A stretch of 64,000 nt of DNA from Gryllotalpicola protaetiae (GTDB taxonomy: Bacteria; Actinomycetota; Actinomycetes; Actinomycetales; Microbacteriaceae), in the NCBI RefSeq assembly GCF_003627055.1, contig NZ_CP032624.1:1364001-1428000 (forward strand), in the 5' to 3' direction. Each line of letters begins with the position of its first letter. Positions within the stretch are counted from its first letter, which is position 1. This document shows positions 17,839-25,482 of this stretch, piece after piece. The position numbers and the translations under genes were made by a program. The notes beneath the pieces are model-generated. The model ran no database searches and was not told the DNA's origin. It worked only from the letters and a program-made list of their open reading frames with translations.

Positions 17839-18168
17839 ATGTGCCCCACCGAACCGGACAGCGCCGAGGCTGCGTGGCAGAAGCTGCTGCGAATCCGTCA
17901 GAGCATCGACAACATCGACGCGGCCCTGATCCACCTCCTGGCCGAGCGGTTCAAGTTCACTCAGGAGGTCGGGGGGCTCAAGGCGGAGTTCGGCCTGCCC
18001 GCGTCCGACCCTGAGCGCGAGCACCGGCAGCTCGCCCGGCTGCGCGAGCTCGCGATCGAGAGCAACCTCGACCCCGAGTTCGCCGAGAAGTGGTTCAACT
18101 TCGTGGTGACCGAGGTGATCAGGCACCACATCCAGGCGGGCGCCGAGGGGCAGGAGCGCGGGGCCTGA
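17839..18168 (+). CDS. Chorismate mutase, AroQ type
   Basis: A 109-residue single-domain chorismate mutase, converting chorismate to prephenate for phenylalanine and tyrosine synthesis. The helical AroQ pattern is clear: LLRIRQSIDNIDAALIHLLAERFKFTQEVGGLKAEFGLPASDPEREHRQLARLRELA, with the active-site Arg, Lys and Glu residues in place. No signal peptide or fused dehydratase is present, so it resembles the small intracellular actinobacterial enzyme. The start is set by the -10 box seven bases upstream. Confidence 0.9.
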   Translation: MCPTEPDSAEAAWQKLLRIRQSIDNIDAALIHLLAERFKFTQEVGGLKAEFGLPASDPEREHRQLARLRELAIESNLDPEFAEKWFNFVVTEVIRHHIQAGAEGQERGA

Positions 18169-18205
18169 TCCCGTTTCCCTCAATCCGGTCGTAATACGCG
18201 CCCGA

Positions 18206-18217
18206 TACCGTCGGGGA
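18206..18217 (+). promoter_or_regulatory. Leaderless-type -10 of amidohydrolase gene
   Basis: TACCGT at 18206-18211 is six bases before the ATG at 18218. Confidence 0.5.
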
Positions 18218-19870
18218 ATGGCTGATGCAGACCTGATCTTCCGCGGCGGGCGGCTGTTCACCGCGGGACTCACCGGATCGATCGAATCGGATGTCGCGGT
18301 GCGCGACGGCCGCATCGTGGCTGTCGGACCTTCCGCGGCCGCGCTGGGCGGCCCGACGACCGAGGTGGTCGACGCGCGCGGCCGGCTGCTGATGCCCGGC
18401 TTCATCGACGCGCACGTACACCCCGTGCAAGCAGGCGTCGAGCTGCTTCAGTGCGAGCTCGGCGAGGCGACGGATGCCGCGCAGGCGCTCGCTCTGATCG
18501 GCGAGTATGCCCGTGCGCACCCCGCCGAGGAGTGGATTCTCGGCGGCGGCTGGGCGATGGCGTGGTTTCCCGGCGGCAACCCGACGGCCGCGGCACTCGA
18601 CGCCATCGTGGGCGACCGGCCGGTCGCGCTCAGCAACCGCGACCATCACGGCCTGTGGGTCTCGTCGGCGGCGCTGCGCCTGGCGGGGATCACCGCGTCG
18701 ACGCCTGACCCGGCCGATGGGCGCATCGAGCGGCGTGCCGACGGCGCACCGAGCGGGATGCTGCACGAGGGCGCCGCCGCGCTGCTCGACGGCGTGCTTC
18801 CCGAGGTCTCAGCCGACCTGGCGTATCGCGGGCTGCTCGCCGCGCAGGCGCGGATGCACTCCTTCGGCGTCACCGGCTGGCAGGACGCGATGATCGGCGG
18901 ATACATCGATGCGGGCGCCAGGTTCGGCGCGGCGTACCTGCGCGCCGCTGCGCGGGGCGAGCTGACGGCGCGCGTGACGGGGGCGCTGTGGCTTCCACGC
19001 GATGCCACGCGCTCGTCGGTCGGCGCGCTGGTGGCCGTGCGCGAGCAGTGCCGGGCCGATCCGTCGCAGCTCGCGTTCGGCGCGGTGAAGATCATGATGG
19101 ACGGCGTCGCCGAGAACCGTACCGCCGCGCTCTCCCAGCCGTATCTCGACGGGCACGGGCACGCGACCGGGGAATCCGGCATTGGCTTCTTCGACCCCGA
19201 GGTGCTCAAGGCGCTCGCCGTCGATCTCGAAGCTGCCGGCTTCGACCTGCACTTCCATGCGCTCGGCGACCGTGCGGTGACCGAGGCGCTGGACGCCATC
19301 GAGGCGGCGCGCGCCGTCAACGGCATCCGTGACACCAGGCACCAGCTGGCGCATCTGCAGATGGTGCGCGCGGACGACGTGCCGCGATTCGCGCGGCTGG
19401 GGGCTGCGGCGAACATCCAGTCGCTGTGGGCGAGCCATGAGCCCCAATTCGACGAGCTCACCGTGCCGTTCATCGCGCCGGAGCTGATCGCGCGGACCTA
19501 TCCGTTCGGCGACCTCGAACGGGCGGGCGCGCGGTTCGCAGCGGGGAGCGACTGGCCGGTGACGAGCCCGGATCCGCTGGCGGCGGTGCGGGTCGCAGTG
19601 ACGAGGGTGTCGGATGATGCGCCCGCGGGGGCCGGCCCGCTCGGCGGGGCCGCCCAGCGGCTGTCGCTCGCGTCGGCTCTGACTGCGTATACGGCCGGGT
19701 CGGCCTGGGTGAACCGGCGCGAGCACGAGACGGGGCGGATCGAGAGCGGATTCCTCGCGGATCTCGCGCTTCTCGACCGCGACCCCTTCGCGCTGCCGCC
19801 TGAGGAGATCGATTCTGCGCGAGTGCTCGGAACCTGGATCGGCGGGAGGCAGGTGTTCGCTGCCGCGTGA
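18218..19870 (+). CDS. YtcJ-like metal-dependent amidohydrolase
   Basis: A 550-residue amidohydrolase-3 family enzyme. It opens with the typical ADLIFRGGRLFTA strand, then the first metal ligands in PGFIDAHVHP, a central VKIMMDG segment with the bridging-lysine position, the HFHALGD motif and the C-terminal Asp ligand in AAGSDWPVTSPDP. The fold hydrolyses amide bonds, for example N-acyl groups, but the substrate cannot be predicted for YtcJ members. No signal peptide. The gene stands alone with its own leaderless-type promoter. Confidence 0.85.
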   Translation: MADADLIFRGGRLFTAGLTGSIESDVAVRDGRIVAVGPSAAALGGPTTEVVDARGRLLMPGFIDAHVHPVQAGVELLQCELGEATDAAQALALIGEYARAHPAEEWILGGGWAMAWFPGGNPTAAALDAIVGDRPVALSNRDHHGLWVSSAALRLAGITASTPDPADGRIERRADGAPSGMLHEGAAALLDGVLPEVSADLAYRGLLAAQARMHSFGVTGWQDAMIGGYIDAGARFGAAYLRAAARGELTARVTGALWLPRDATRSSVGALVAVREQCRADPSQLAFGAVKIMMDGVAENRTAALSQPYLDGHGHATGESGIGFFDPEVLKALAVDLEAAGFDLHFHALGDRAVTEALDAIEAARAVNGIRDTRHQLAHLQMVRADDVPRFARLGAAANIQSLWASHEPQFDELTVPFIAPELIARTYPFGDLERAGARFAAGSDWPVTSPDPLAAVRVAVTRVSDDAPAGAGPLGGAAQRLSLASALTAYTAGSAWVNRREHETGRIESGFLADLALLDRDPFALPPEEIDSARVLGTWIGGRQVFAAA

Positions 19871-19884
19871 CGCTGGCTGCCGGG

Positions 19885-20010
19885 CTAGTCGGAGCTCTTG
19901 ATGATGATCGCCTCGGTCGGCGGCGCTGCGGACGTGTGGGGTGCGACGGGTTCTTCCGGTTGCTCGTCCTCAGTGTCTTCGTCTTCGCGCTCTTCGGGTT
20001 CGTCCGTCAT
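19885..20010 (-). CDS. Small acidic protein, 41 residues
   Basis: A 41-residue open frame beginning MTDEPEEREDEDTEDEQPE and ending EAIIIKSSD. About half of the first 20 residues are Asp or Glu; the tail is hydrophobic then charged. It has no cysteine and no membrane segment. Its support is the promoter rather than homology: TACCAT lies exactly six bases before the ATG, the spacing shared with many genes here. It is divergent from the TetR gene across a palindrome. Function is unknown; an acidic DNA-mimic or small regulator is possible but unproven. Confidence 0.5.
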   Translation of the reverse strand: MTDEPEEREDEDTEDEQPEEPVAPHTSAAPPTEAIIIKSSD

Positions 20011-20022
20011 CCCGCAATGGTA
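20011..20022 (-). promoter_or_regulatory. Leaderless-type -10 of the small acidic gene
   Basis: On the minus strand TACCAT (20022-20017) is followed by six bases and the ATG at 20010. Confidence 0.45.
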
Positions 20023-20087
20023 TTCCTGCGCAACCTCGCCGGTGCGGCGACACAGGAACCACCCACGACTCGCTGACGCGCCTCGGA

Positions 20088-20109
20088 TGCTTCACACGAG
20101 GGTGAAGCA
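20088..20109. promoter_or_regulatory. TGCTTCAC-N6-GTGAAGCA palindrome, probable TetR operator
   Basis: A perfect 8-bp inverted repeat with a six-base spacer lies between the divergent small acidic gene and the TetR gene. It sits just upstream of the TetR -10 box at 20116. Size and spacing suit a TetR-family dimer. Confidence 0.6.
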
Positions 20110-20115
20110 ATGAAC

Positions 20116-20127
20116 TAATGTCGCTCC
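20116..20127 (+). promoter_or_regulatory. Leaderless-type -10 of the tetR gene
   Basis: TAATGT at 20116-20121 lies six bases before the ATG at 20128. Confidence 0.5.
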
Positions 20128-20799
20128 ATGGCTCAACCGAAGGCACGCGCCCGCCGCAAAGACGCGGAGGCGAATCGCGAGGCCATCCTCGACGCGGCGG
20201 CTGCGCTCCTCATGCAAGACCGCAACACCCCTCTCGACCCGATCGCGCACCACGCGGGGCTCACCAGGCGCACCGTGTACGGCCACTTCGCCGGCCGCGA
20301 CGAGCTGATCGACGCCGTGCTGATCCGGGCCGCCGCGCGACTCACCGCCGAGCTCGGCCCCATCGCCCACCCCGACCCGCGCGTCGAGCTGGCCCTGCAC
20401 GCCTCACGCCTGTGGGCCGAGAGCGACGACGTGCGGCTGCTCACCCGCCTGTCGGGTCACGGGCGCCATCGCGACCAGGTGGCGCGCATGCTCGAGCCCG
20501 TGCGGCTGCGGCTGCGCGCGACGATCGAGCGCGGCATCGCGAGCGGCGCTGTCCGCGACGACATCGAGGCCGGGTCGCTCGCCCGGCTCATCGAGTCGAC
20601 CGCCCTCTCCGTGCTCTCGGAGGCGGGCCGCACCTTCCTCACTCCGAAGCGCGGGCACGTGCTCGTGATCTCGTGCGTGCTCGGCATCGCCGGTCTCGGC
20701 TGGCGCGAGGTCGACGAGCTCATCGAGCGGACGCCAGTGCTCGCCTACGGCGCCGAGCTGCGCAGCACGCCGTTCGAGCCGAGCTGGCTGCGCGCCTGA
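20128..20799 (+). CDS. TetR/AcrR-family transcriptional regulator
   Basis: A 223-residue regulator with an N-terminal TetR helix-turn-helix at about residues 14-60 (NREAILDAAAALLMQDRN, then HAGLTRRTVYGHFAGRDELIDAV) and an all-helical ligand-binding C-terminal domain. The stretch before the helices is Arg/Lys-rich. The palindrome at 20088-20109 overlies its promoter region, so autorepression is likely. The divergent small acidic gene would be under the same site. No efflux pump or catabolic gene is adjacent to hint at the ligand. Confidence 0.88.
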   Translation: MAQPKARARRKDAEANREAILDAAAALLMQDRNTPLDPIAHHAGLTRRTVYGHFAGRDELIDAVLIRAAARLTAELGPIAHPDPRVELALHASRLWAESDDVRLLTRLSGHGRHRDQVARMLEPVRLRLRATIERGIASGAVRDDIEAGSLARLIESTALSVLSEAGRTFLTPKRGHVLVISCVLGIAGLGWREVDELIERTPVLAYGAELRSTPFEPSWLRA

Positions 20800-20904
20800 G
20801 CCAACCCCGAGGGGTGCGTTTGGGCCGCTCGACCGGCGCGCCGGGGACCCGAACCCGCCCCTCGGCTCGGCTGGGGCGGTTTGGCGTGGTTCGGGGCAGC
20901 GGCA

Positions 20905-21459
20905 CTAGAAGCAGAAGACCACGAGGACGCAGCCGTCGTCACTCGGCGGGTTCGAAGGCTGCGAAGTCGGCTGCTGGCTCGGGATCGACGTCGGGCTCGA
21001 GCTGGGCGCCGACGACGGGCTCGGCGCCGGCGAAGGGCTCGAGCTCGGCGATGGCACCGGCGCGATCGGCGCGGCAGACGAGGCAGCAGCGGGCGTCGCC
21101 GACGGCGAGGCGTCCGGCTCTGCGGCCTGAGCGGCCGCCGACGCCGACGATGCCGCCCTCGCGGCGGTCTTCGCCGCGGCCGAAGGAGTGGGTGTGGACG
21201 TCGGCGTGGGCCTCGGCGAACCGGCGGTCGCCAGATCGCGCGTCACGGCCGGCTGGTCGTGCGTCACGCCGATCACGGCCGCCTCCGCCCTGTCGACGAA
21301 GGTGAAGTGCACCCCGACGCTCGTCGTCGAGAGCACCGCGCACGTCACGACGCCGATGACGAGGGCTGTGCCGCCGCCGAGTACGCCGCCCAGTAGCGCC
21401 GGGCGGCGAGCGCGTGCCAGGAAGGGCACGCGACGGGGGGAGAGTCGGTGTCGGGCCAT
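20905..21459 (-). CDS. Membrane-anchored protein with Ser/Pro/Ala-rich exterior
   Basis: A 184-residue protein of unknown function. A basic N-terminus (MARHRLSPRRVPFLARARR) precedes one hydrophobic helix at about residues 20-45, which would act as an uncleaved anchor. After a short folded-looking stretch (VHFTFVDRAEAAVIGVTHD), residues from about 78 are low-complexity Ser, Pro, Ala and Thr, ending in a cysteine-containing hydrophobic tail GCVLVVFCF. The composition is typical of actinobacterial surface stalks. Low-complexity sequence limits any further assignment. Confidence 0.6.
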   Translation of the reverse strand: MARHRLSPRRVPFLARARRPALLGGVLGGGTALVIGVVTCAVLSTTSVGVHFTFVDRAEAAVIGVTHDQPAVTRDLATAGSPRPTPTSTPTPSAAAKTAARAASSASAAAQAAEPDASPSATPAAASSAAPIAPVPSPSSSPSPAPSPSSAPSSSPTSIPSQQPTSQPSNPPSDDGCVLVVFCF

Positions 21460-21519
21460 GAACGGCTCAGTATTGCAAACAGCACCAACAAACTCAAAAG
21501 TGCCTCGAACGGGGGATGC

Positions 21520-22347
21520 TCAGCTTCGCGGGCCGTATTCCGTCGCGATGCGCTCGACCGTCGCCGGGTCGAGGTCGAAGAGCCAGCCGCCGTCACCGGT
21601 CGCCGGCACGTTGACGAAGGTCGTAGCCGGCGCGCCGAGCTCAGGCAGGTCGATGACCGCGAACCCGCTGCCCGCCGCCGCGCGCTCGTGCCCGCCCGGC
21701 GCCAGCGCGTCGGTCGTGTTGGTGACGCCCGGGGCGACGATGACCGGGATTCCGCCCGCCCAGGTCGCCACGGAATGGTGATAATGCCCGCTCAGCACAA
21801 GACGCACGTCGCCGCCGGTGAGCACGGCCAGCACATCGGACGCCCCCTGCAGCTCGAGCGCGCGCAGCAGAGCGCTCCAGGCCGGCACCGGAGCGTGGTG
21901 CATGACGATGATCGTTCCGAGCGCGGCATCCGTCGCCAACTGAGTCCGCAGCCACTCCAGCTGCTCGGGGAACAGCCTGCCGTAACCCGCGCCGGGCACC
22001 GAGGTGTCGAGCCGCAGCACCCGGAAGCCGCCGACCGTCAGCGCCCCGTCGCGCTCGCCGAGCACCTGCTCGAACCCGGCGCGCAGATCGTGGTTGCCCA
22101 TCGCGTAGGCCACCTGCGCGCCGCGCGCCGCGGCGAAGGGCTCGAGTCGGCCGCGCAGTCTCTCATAGGCCGCGACCGCGCCGTCCTCCGACAGATCGCC
22201 GCTCGCCACGACGAGCCCGATGCCCTCGACCTGCGCGGCCCGCTCGAGCACGCGGTCGAGTGCGAGCGTGGTGTCGACGCCGTTGTGGCGCGCGTCGGGG
22301 TCGCCGAGCAGGTGAGTGTCGGAGAGATGCAGGATGCGCAGGGTCAT
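21520..22347 (-). CDS. Metallophosphoesterase (CpdA/YfcE-like)
   Basis: A 275-residue calcineurin-like phosphoesterase. All metal motifs are visible: DTH in LHLSDTHLLGD, GDLSEDG, GNHD in YAMGNHDLRAG, MHHAPV, and the C-terminal GHYHH. The arrangement matches class III cyclic-nucleotide phosphodiesterases of the CpdA group and related phosphodiesterases, but many such proteins act on other phosphodiesters. Its own leaderless-type promoter supports the start. A TrmH-type methyltransferase gene lies just upstream on the same strand. Confidence 0.85.
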   Translation of the reverse strand: MTLRILHLSDTHLLGDPDARHNGVDTTLALDRVLERAAQVEGIGLVVASGDLSEDGAVAAYERLRGRLEPFAAARGAQVAYAMGNHDLRAGFEQVLGERDGALTVGGFRVLRLDTSVPGAGYGRLFPEQLEWLRTQLATDAALGTIIVMHHAPVPAWSALLRALELQGASDVLAVLTGGDVRLVLSGHYHHSVATWAGGIPVIVAPGVTNTTDALAPGGHERAAAGSGFAVIDLPELGAPATTFVNVPATGDGGWLFDLDPATVERIATEYGPRS

Positions 22348-22360
22348 GTTCCGCAGATTA
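22348..22360 (-). promoter_or_regulatory. Leaderless-type -10 of the metallophosphoesterase gene
   Basis: On the minus strand TAATCT (22360-22355) is followed by seven bases and the ATG at 22347. Confidence 0.5.
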
Positions 22361-23038
22361 CCGACGGCCTACGACATGCTGCGAGATCCACCGATGCATC
22401 GCGATCGCGGCGGCGGCACCCGCGTTGATCGAGCGCGTCGAGCCGAACTGTGCGATCTCGACCACGGCGTCGGAAGCCTCGATCGCAGCATCCGTCAGCC
22501 CCGGCCCCTCCTGCCCGAACAGCAGCACGCACGCGCGCGGGAGATCGAAGGTCTCGATCAGCACAGAGCCGGGCACGTTGTCGACCGCGATGATCGGCAG
22601 CCCGCGCTCGCGCGCCCACGCGACCAGCTCGTCGATCGTGTCGTGGTGCAGCACGTGCTGGTAGCGGTCGGTGACCATCGCACCGCGCTTGTTCCAGCGC
22701 CGCCGGCCGACGATGTGCACCGTGTCGGCGAGGAACGCGTTGGCGGTGCGCACGATCGACCCGATGTTGAGGTCGTGCTGCCAGTTCTCGATGGCGACAT
22801 GAAACGGATGCCGGCGCCGGTCGAGCTCAGCGACGATGGCCTCCATCGTCCAGTACCGGAAGCGGTCGACGACGTTGCGGGTGTCGCCGTTCGCGAGCAG
22901 CTCGGGGTCGTATTCCTCGCCGCGCGGCCACTCGCCCTGCCAGGGCCCGACGCCGGGGCCGGGGTGCGGGGTCTCGTCGGGTTCTGGCACGACTTCAGCG
23001 TAGGTGGCGGTGCGCGCGCGATCCGCACGAGTAGACAT
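22358..23038 (-). CDS. TrmH/SpoU-family RNA 2'-O-methyltransferase
   Basis: A 226-residue SPOUT methyltransferase. The trefoil-knot motifs are readable: motif 1 ENWQHDLNIGSIVRTANAF, motif 2 LLFGQEGPGL and motif 3 FGSTRSINAGAAAAIAMH. It should methylate a ribose in tRNA or rRNA using S-adenosylmethionine; the site cannot be told from sequence. The N-terminal 60 residues are an extension of unknown role. Its start codon lies only five bases from that of the divergent flavoprotein gene. Confidence 0.87.
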   Translation of the reverse strand: MSTRADRARTATYAEVVPEPDETPHPGPGVGPWQGEWPRGEEYDPELLANGDTRNVVDRFRYWTMEAIVAELDRRRHPFHVAIENWQHDLNIGSIVRTANAFLADTVHIVGRRRWNKRGAMVTDRYQHVLHHDTIDELVAWARERGLPIIAVDNVPGSVLIETFDLPRACVLLFGQEGPGLTDAAIEASDAVVEIAQFGSTRSINAGAAAAIAMHRWISQHVVGRR

Positions 23039-23043
23039 GAGCC

Positions 23044-24576
23044 GTGGAACGAACCCGCCGCGAGCTGACGCGCCGATCGCTCATCGAGGGCGGCGTCGGC
23101 CTCTGCCTGGCCGGGCTCCTCACGGCGTGCACCGGCGGCGGCTCGCCGGCGCCGACCCGGTCGCCCACGGCATCCGCACCCCCGACGCCGCACGGGCCGA
23201 GCTCATGGACCGAACTCGCAGCAGCCGTGACCGACGGCGTGCTGCACGCGGGTTCGGCGGACTGGGACACGGCGCGCGTGCTGCGCAATCCCCGCTACGA
23301 CGCCGCGGATCCGCTCGGCATCCTGCGCGCGGCGAACGTCGACGACGTGGTCGCCGGCCTCGCATTCGCCCGCAACACGAAAACACCGGTCGCGCTGCGC
23401 GCGGGCGGCCACTCCTACCCCGGCTGGTCGGCAGGCGGATGCCCGGGCACCGACGTGCCGCGCTCGTTGGTGATCAGCACCGCGGGGCTGAACGGCATCG
23501 AGCTCTCGCCGGACGGCACCTCAGTGACGATCGGGCCGGGGGCTCAGCTGCTCGATGTCTACAACCGGCTCGCCGCGGCCGGTCGTGCGATCGGCGCGGG
23601 CTCGTGCGCCACCGTCGGCGTCGGCGGTCTGACCCTCGGCGGCGGCGTCGGGGTGCTGGTGCGCTCCTTCGGGCTGACGTGCGACCAGCTGACCGGAACG
23701 ACGATCGTCACGCCCGACGGCGCGGTCCACGAGGTGTCCGCGCAAGCCGAGCCCGATCTCTTCTGGGCGTGCCGCGGCGGTGGCGGCGGGACCGCCGGGG
23801 TCGTGACGGCGCTCACGTTCCGCACGCAGGCTGCACCCACCGTGCTGCTGTTCGAGCTGACGTTCCCCTGGTCAGCGGCAGCCGGGGTCGTGGCCGCGTG
23901 GCAGCGCTGGGCTCCGACGGCCGACCGGAAGCTCTGGTCGTCGCTGAAACTGCTCGCGGGTTCGCGGCATGCGGGCGGCCCGGCCGTCATCGTCGTCGGA
24001 ACGTGGACGGGCGCGCAGACCGGAGCGGACGCCTCCGTCGACGCCTTCATCGCTGCCACCGGGGCGACGCCGCTCACCCACGTCGCCTCCGAGCACAGCT
24101 ACGGCGACGCCATGCGCGCGAACGCCGGCACCGGCGCGCGCGTCTCTGAAGCGGCGACGTCGTCGATCGGGTCACGAGCGCTGGTCGCGGCCGAGATCGA
24201 GACTCTGCTCGCGCACGTCGCGCACGCGTCGACGACCGCGGGGCTCACCGAGGGCGGCGTCTCGCTCGACGCGCTCGGCGGAGCCGTCGGCGACATCGGC
24301 GCCGCCGACACCGCGTTCCCGTGGCGGTCGGCGCTCTGGACGGCGCAGTACACGGCGACCTTCGCCGACGGCGCCGACCCGGCGCCGTTCGACGCGTACG
24401 TGCGCGGATTCCGCGCGGCGATGCGGCCCGCGTGGGGTGACGCGGCCTATGCGAACTACTGCGACGCGGGCATCGCCGACCCGGCCGCGTACTTCGGCGA
24501 CAACACCGCGCGGTTGCGCCGCATCGCGCGAAGCGCAGACCCGGCAGGTCTGCTCACCCAGCCCCACTGGGTGTGA
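23044..24576 (+). CDS. Tat-exported FAD-linked oxidoreductase lipoprotein (BBE type)
   Basis: A 510-residue flavoprotein of the VAO/berberine-bridge group. The N-terminus has a twin-arginine motif TRRSLIEGG followed by a hydrophobic stretch and lipobox LLTAC, so it is likely exported folded and lipidated. FAD would be held by two covalent bonds, through His123 in RAGGHSYPGWS and Cys188 in GSCATVGVGG. The C-terminal berberine-bridge segment ends in NYCDAGIADPAAYFGDN. The family oxidises sugars and alcohols; substrate unknown. The GTG start is only five bases from the divergent gene, so its promoter lies within that coding region. Confidence 0.85.
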   Translation: MERTRRELTRRSLIEGGVGLCLAGLLTACTGGGSPAPTRSPTASAPPTPHGPSSWTELAAAVTDGVLHAGSADWDTARVLRNPRYDAADPLGILRAANVDDVVAGLAFARNTKTPVALRAGGHSYPGWSAGGCPGTDVPRSLVISTAGLNGIELSPDGTSVTIGPGAQLLDVYNRLAAAGRAIGAGSCATVGVGGLTLGGGVGVLVRSFGLTCDQLTGTTIVTPDGAVHEVSAQAEPDLFWACRGGGGGTAGVVTALTFRTQAAPTVLLFELTFPWSAAAGVVAAWQRWAPTADRKLWSSLKLLAGSRHAGGPAVIVVGTWTGAQTGADASVDAFIAATGATPLTHVASEHSYGDAMRANAGTGARVSEAATSSIGSRALVAAEIETLLAHVAHASTTAGLTEGGVSLDALGGAVGDIGAADTAFPWRSALWTAQYTATFADGADPAPFDAYVRGFRAAMRPAWGDAAYANYCDAGIADPAAYFGDNTARLRRIARSADPAGLLTQPHWV

Positions 24577-24599
24577 CGGCCGGAGGGCGCGACGATCGA

Positions 24600-24611
24600 T
24601 ACGCTTTCCTC
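24600..24611 (+). promoter_or_regulatory. Leaderless-type -10 of the HAD-IIA gene
   Basis: TACGCT at 24600-24605 lies six bases before the ATG at 24612 and decides that start over the GTG at 24573. Confidence 0.55.
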
Positions 24612-25394
24612 ATGCGCGATCGCGGCGACGTCGTCTCCTGGCTCACCGATATGGACGGCGTGCTCGTCCACGAGAACAAAGCCCTGCCGGGGGCCTCAGA
24701 GCTGCTCAAGCAGTGGCACGACGACGGCACCGAGTTCCTGGTGCTGACCAACAACTCGATCTTCACCCCGCGCGACCTCGCCGCCCGCCTGCGCATCTCG
24801 GGCATCGACGTGCCCGAGGAGCGCATCTGGACCTCGGCGCTCGCCACAGCCGACTTCTGCGCCAGCCAGATCCCCGGCGGCAGCGCCTTCGTGATCGGCG
24901 AGGCCGGCATCACGACCGCGCTGCACGAGGTCGGCTTCATCATGACCGAGACCGACCCCGACTTCGTGGTCGTCGGCGAGACCCGGAACTACAGCTTCGA
25001 GGCCATCACGAAGGCGATCAGGCTGATCGACAGCGGCGCGCGGTTCATCGCGACGAACCCGGATGCCACGGGCCCGAGCGCCGAGGGCCCGCTGCCCGCG
25101 ACGGGCGCGATCGCCGCCCTGATCACCAAGGCGACCGGGCGCGAGCCGTACATCGTCGGCAAGCCGAACCCCATGATGTTCCGCTCGGCGATGAACAAGA
25201 TCGGCGCCCATTCGGAGACGACGGGCATGATCGGCGACCGCATGGACACCGACATCGTCGCCGGCATCGAGGCTGGCCTGTTCACCGTGCTCGTCATGTC
25301 GGGCATCACCGCCGACGACGAGATCAAGCGGTACCCGTTCCGCCCCGACGAGGTGCTGAGCGGGGTCTCGCAGATGGTGCGCTCCGGCTCGTAG
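24612..25394 (+). CDS. HAD-IIA family phosphatase (NagD-like)
   Basis: A 260-residue HAD hydrolase. Motif I is LTDMDGVLVHENK, motif II TNNSIFTPRDLA, the C2-type cap lies between, and motif III/IV is IVGKPNPMMFRSA and IGDRMDTDIVAGIEAG. The arrangement and length match NagD and 4-nitrophenylphosphatase-type nucleotide or sugar phosphatases. An upstream GTG at 24573 would add 13 residues and overlap the preceding gene's stop, but the -10 box favours 24612. Confidence 0.87.
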   Translation: MRDRGDVVSWLTDMDGVLVHENKALPGASELLKQWHDDGTEFLVLTNNSIFTPRDLAARLRISGIDVPEERIWTSALATADFCASQIPGGSAFVIGEAGITTALHEVGFIMTETDPDFVVVGETRNYSFEAITKAIRLIDSGARFIATNPDATGPSAEGPLPATGAIAALITKATGREPYIVGKPNPMMFRSAMNKIGAHSETTGMIGDRMDTDIVAGIEAGLFTVLVMSGITADDEIKRYPFRPDEVLSGVSQMVRSGS

Positions 25395-25470
25395 GCGCCG
25401 GTAGGTGTCAATCGACCGGTGGATGGCGGATTCCATCCGCTGGTCGCTTCCGGCGCCGCGCGACGCGCGC

Positions 25471-25482
25471 CACTCTGATGGC
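25471..25482 (+). promoter_or_regulatory. Possible leaderless -10 of ABC transporter operon
   Basis: CACTCT at 25471-25476 lies six bases before the ATG at 25483; the first base departs from TANNNT. Confidence 0.35.

Noticed and set aside
19867-20076. Plus-strand 69-codon frame with a hydrophobic stretch
   Set aside because: It has no promoter or ribosome-binding site and lies opposite the small acidic gene, which has a correctly spaced -10.
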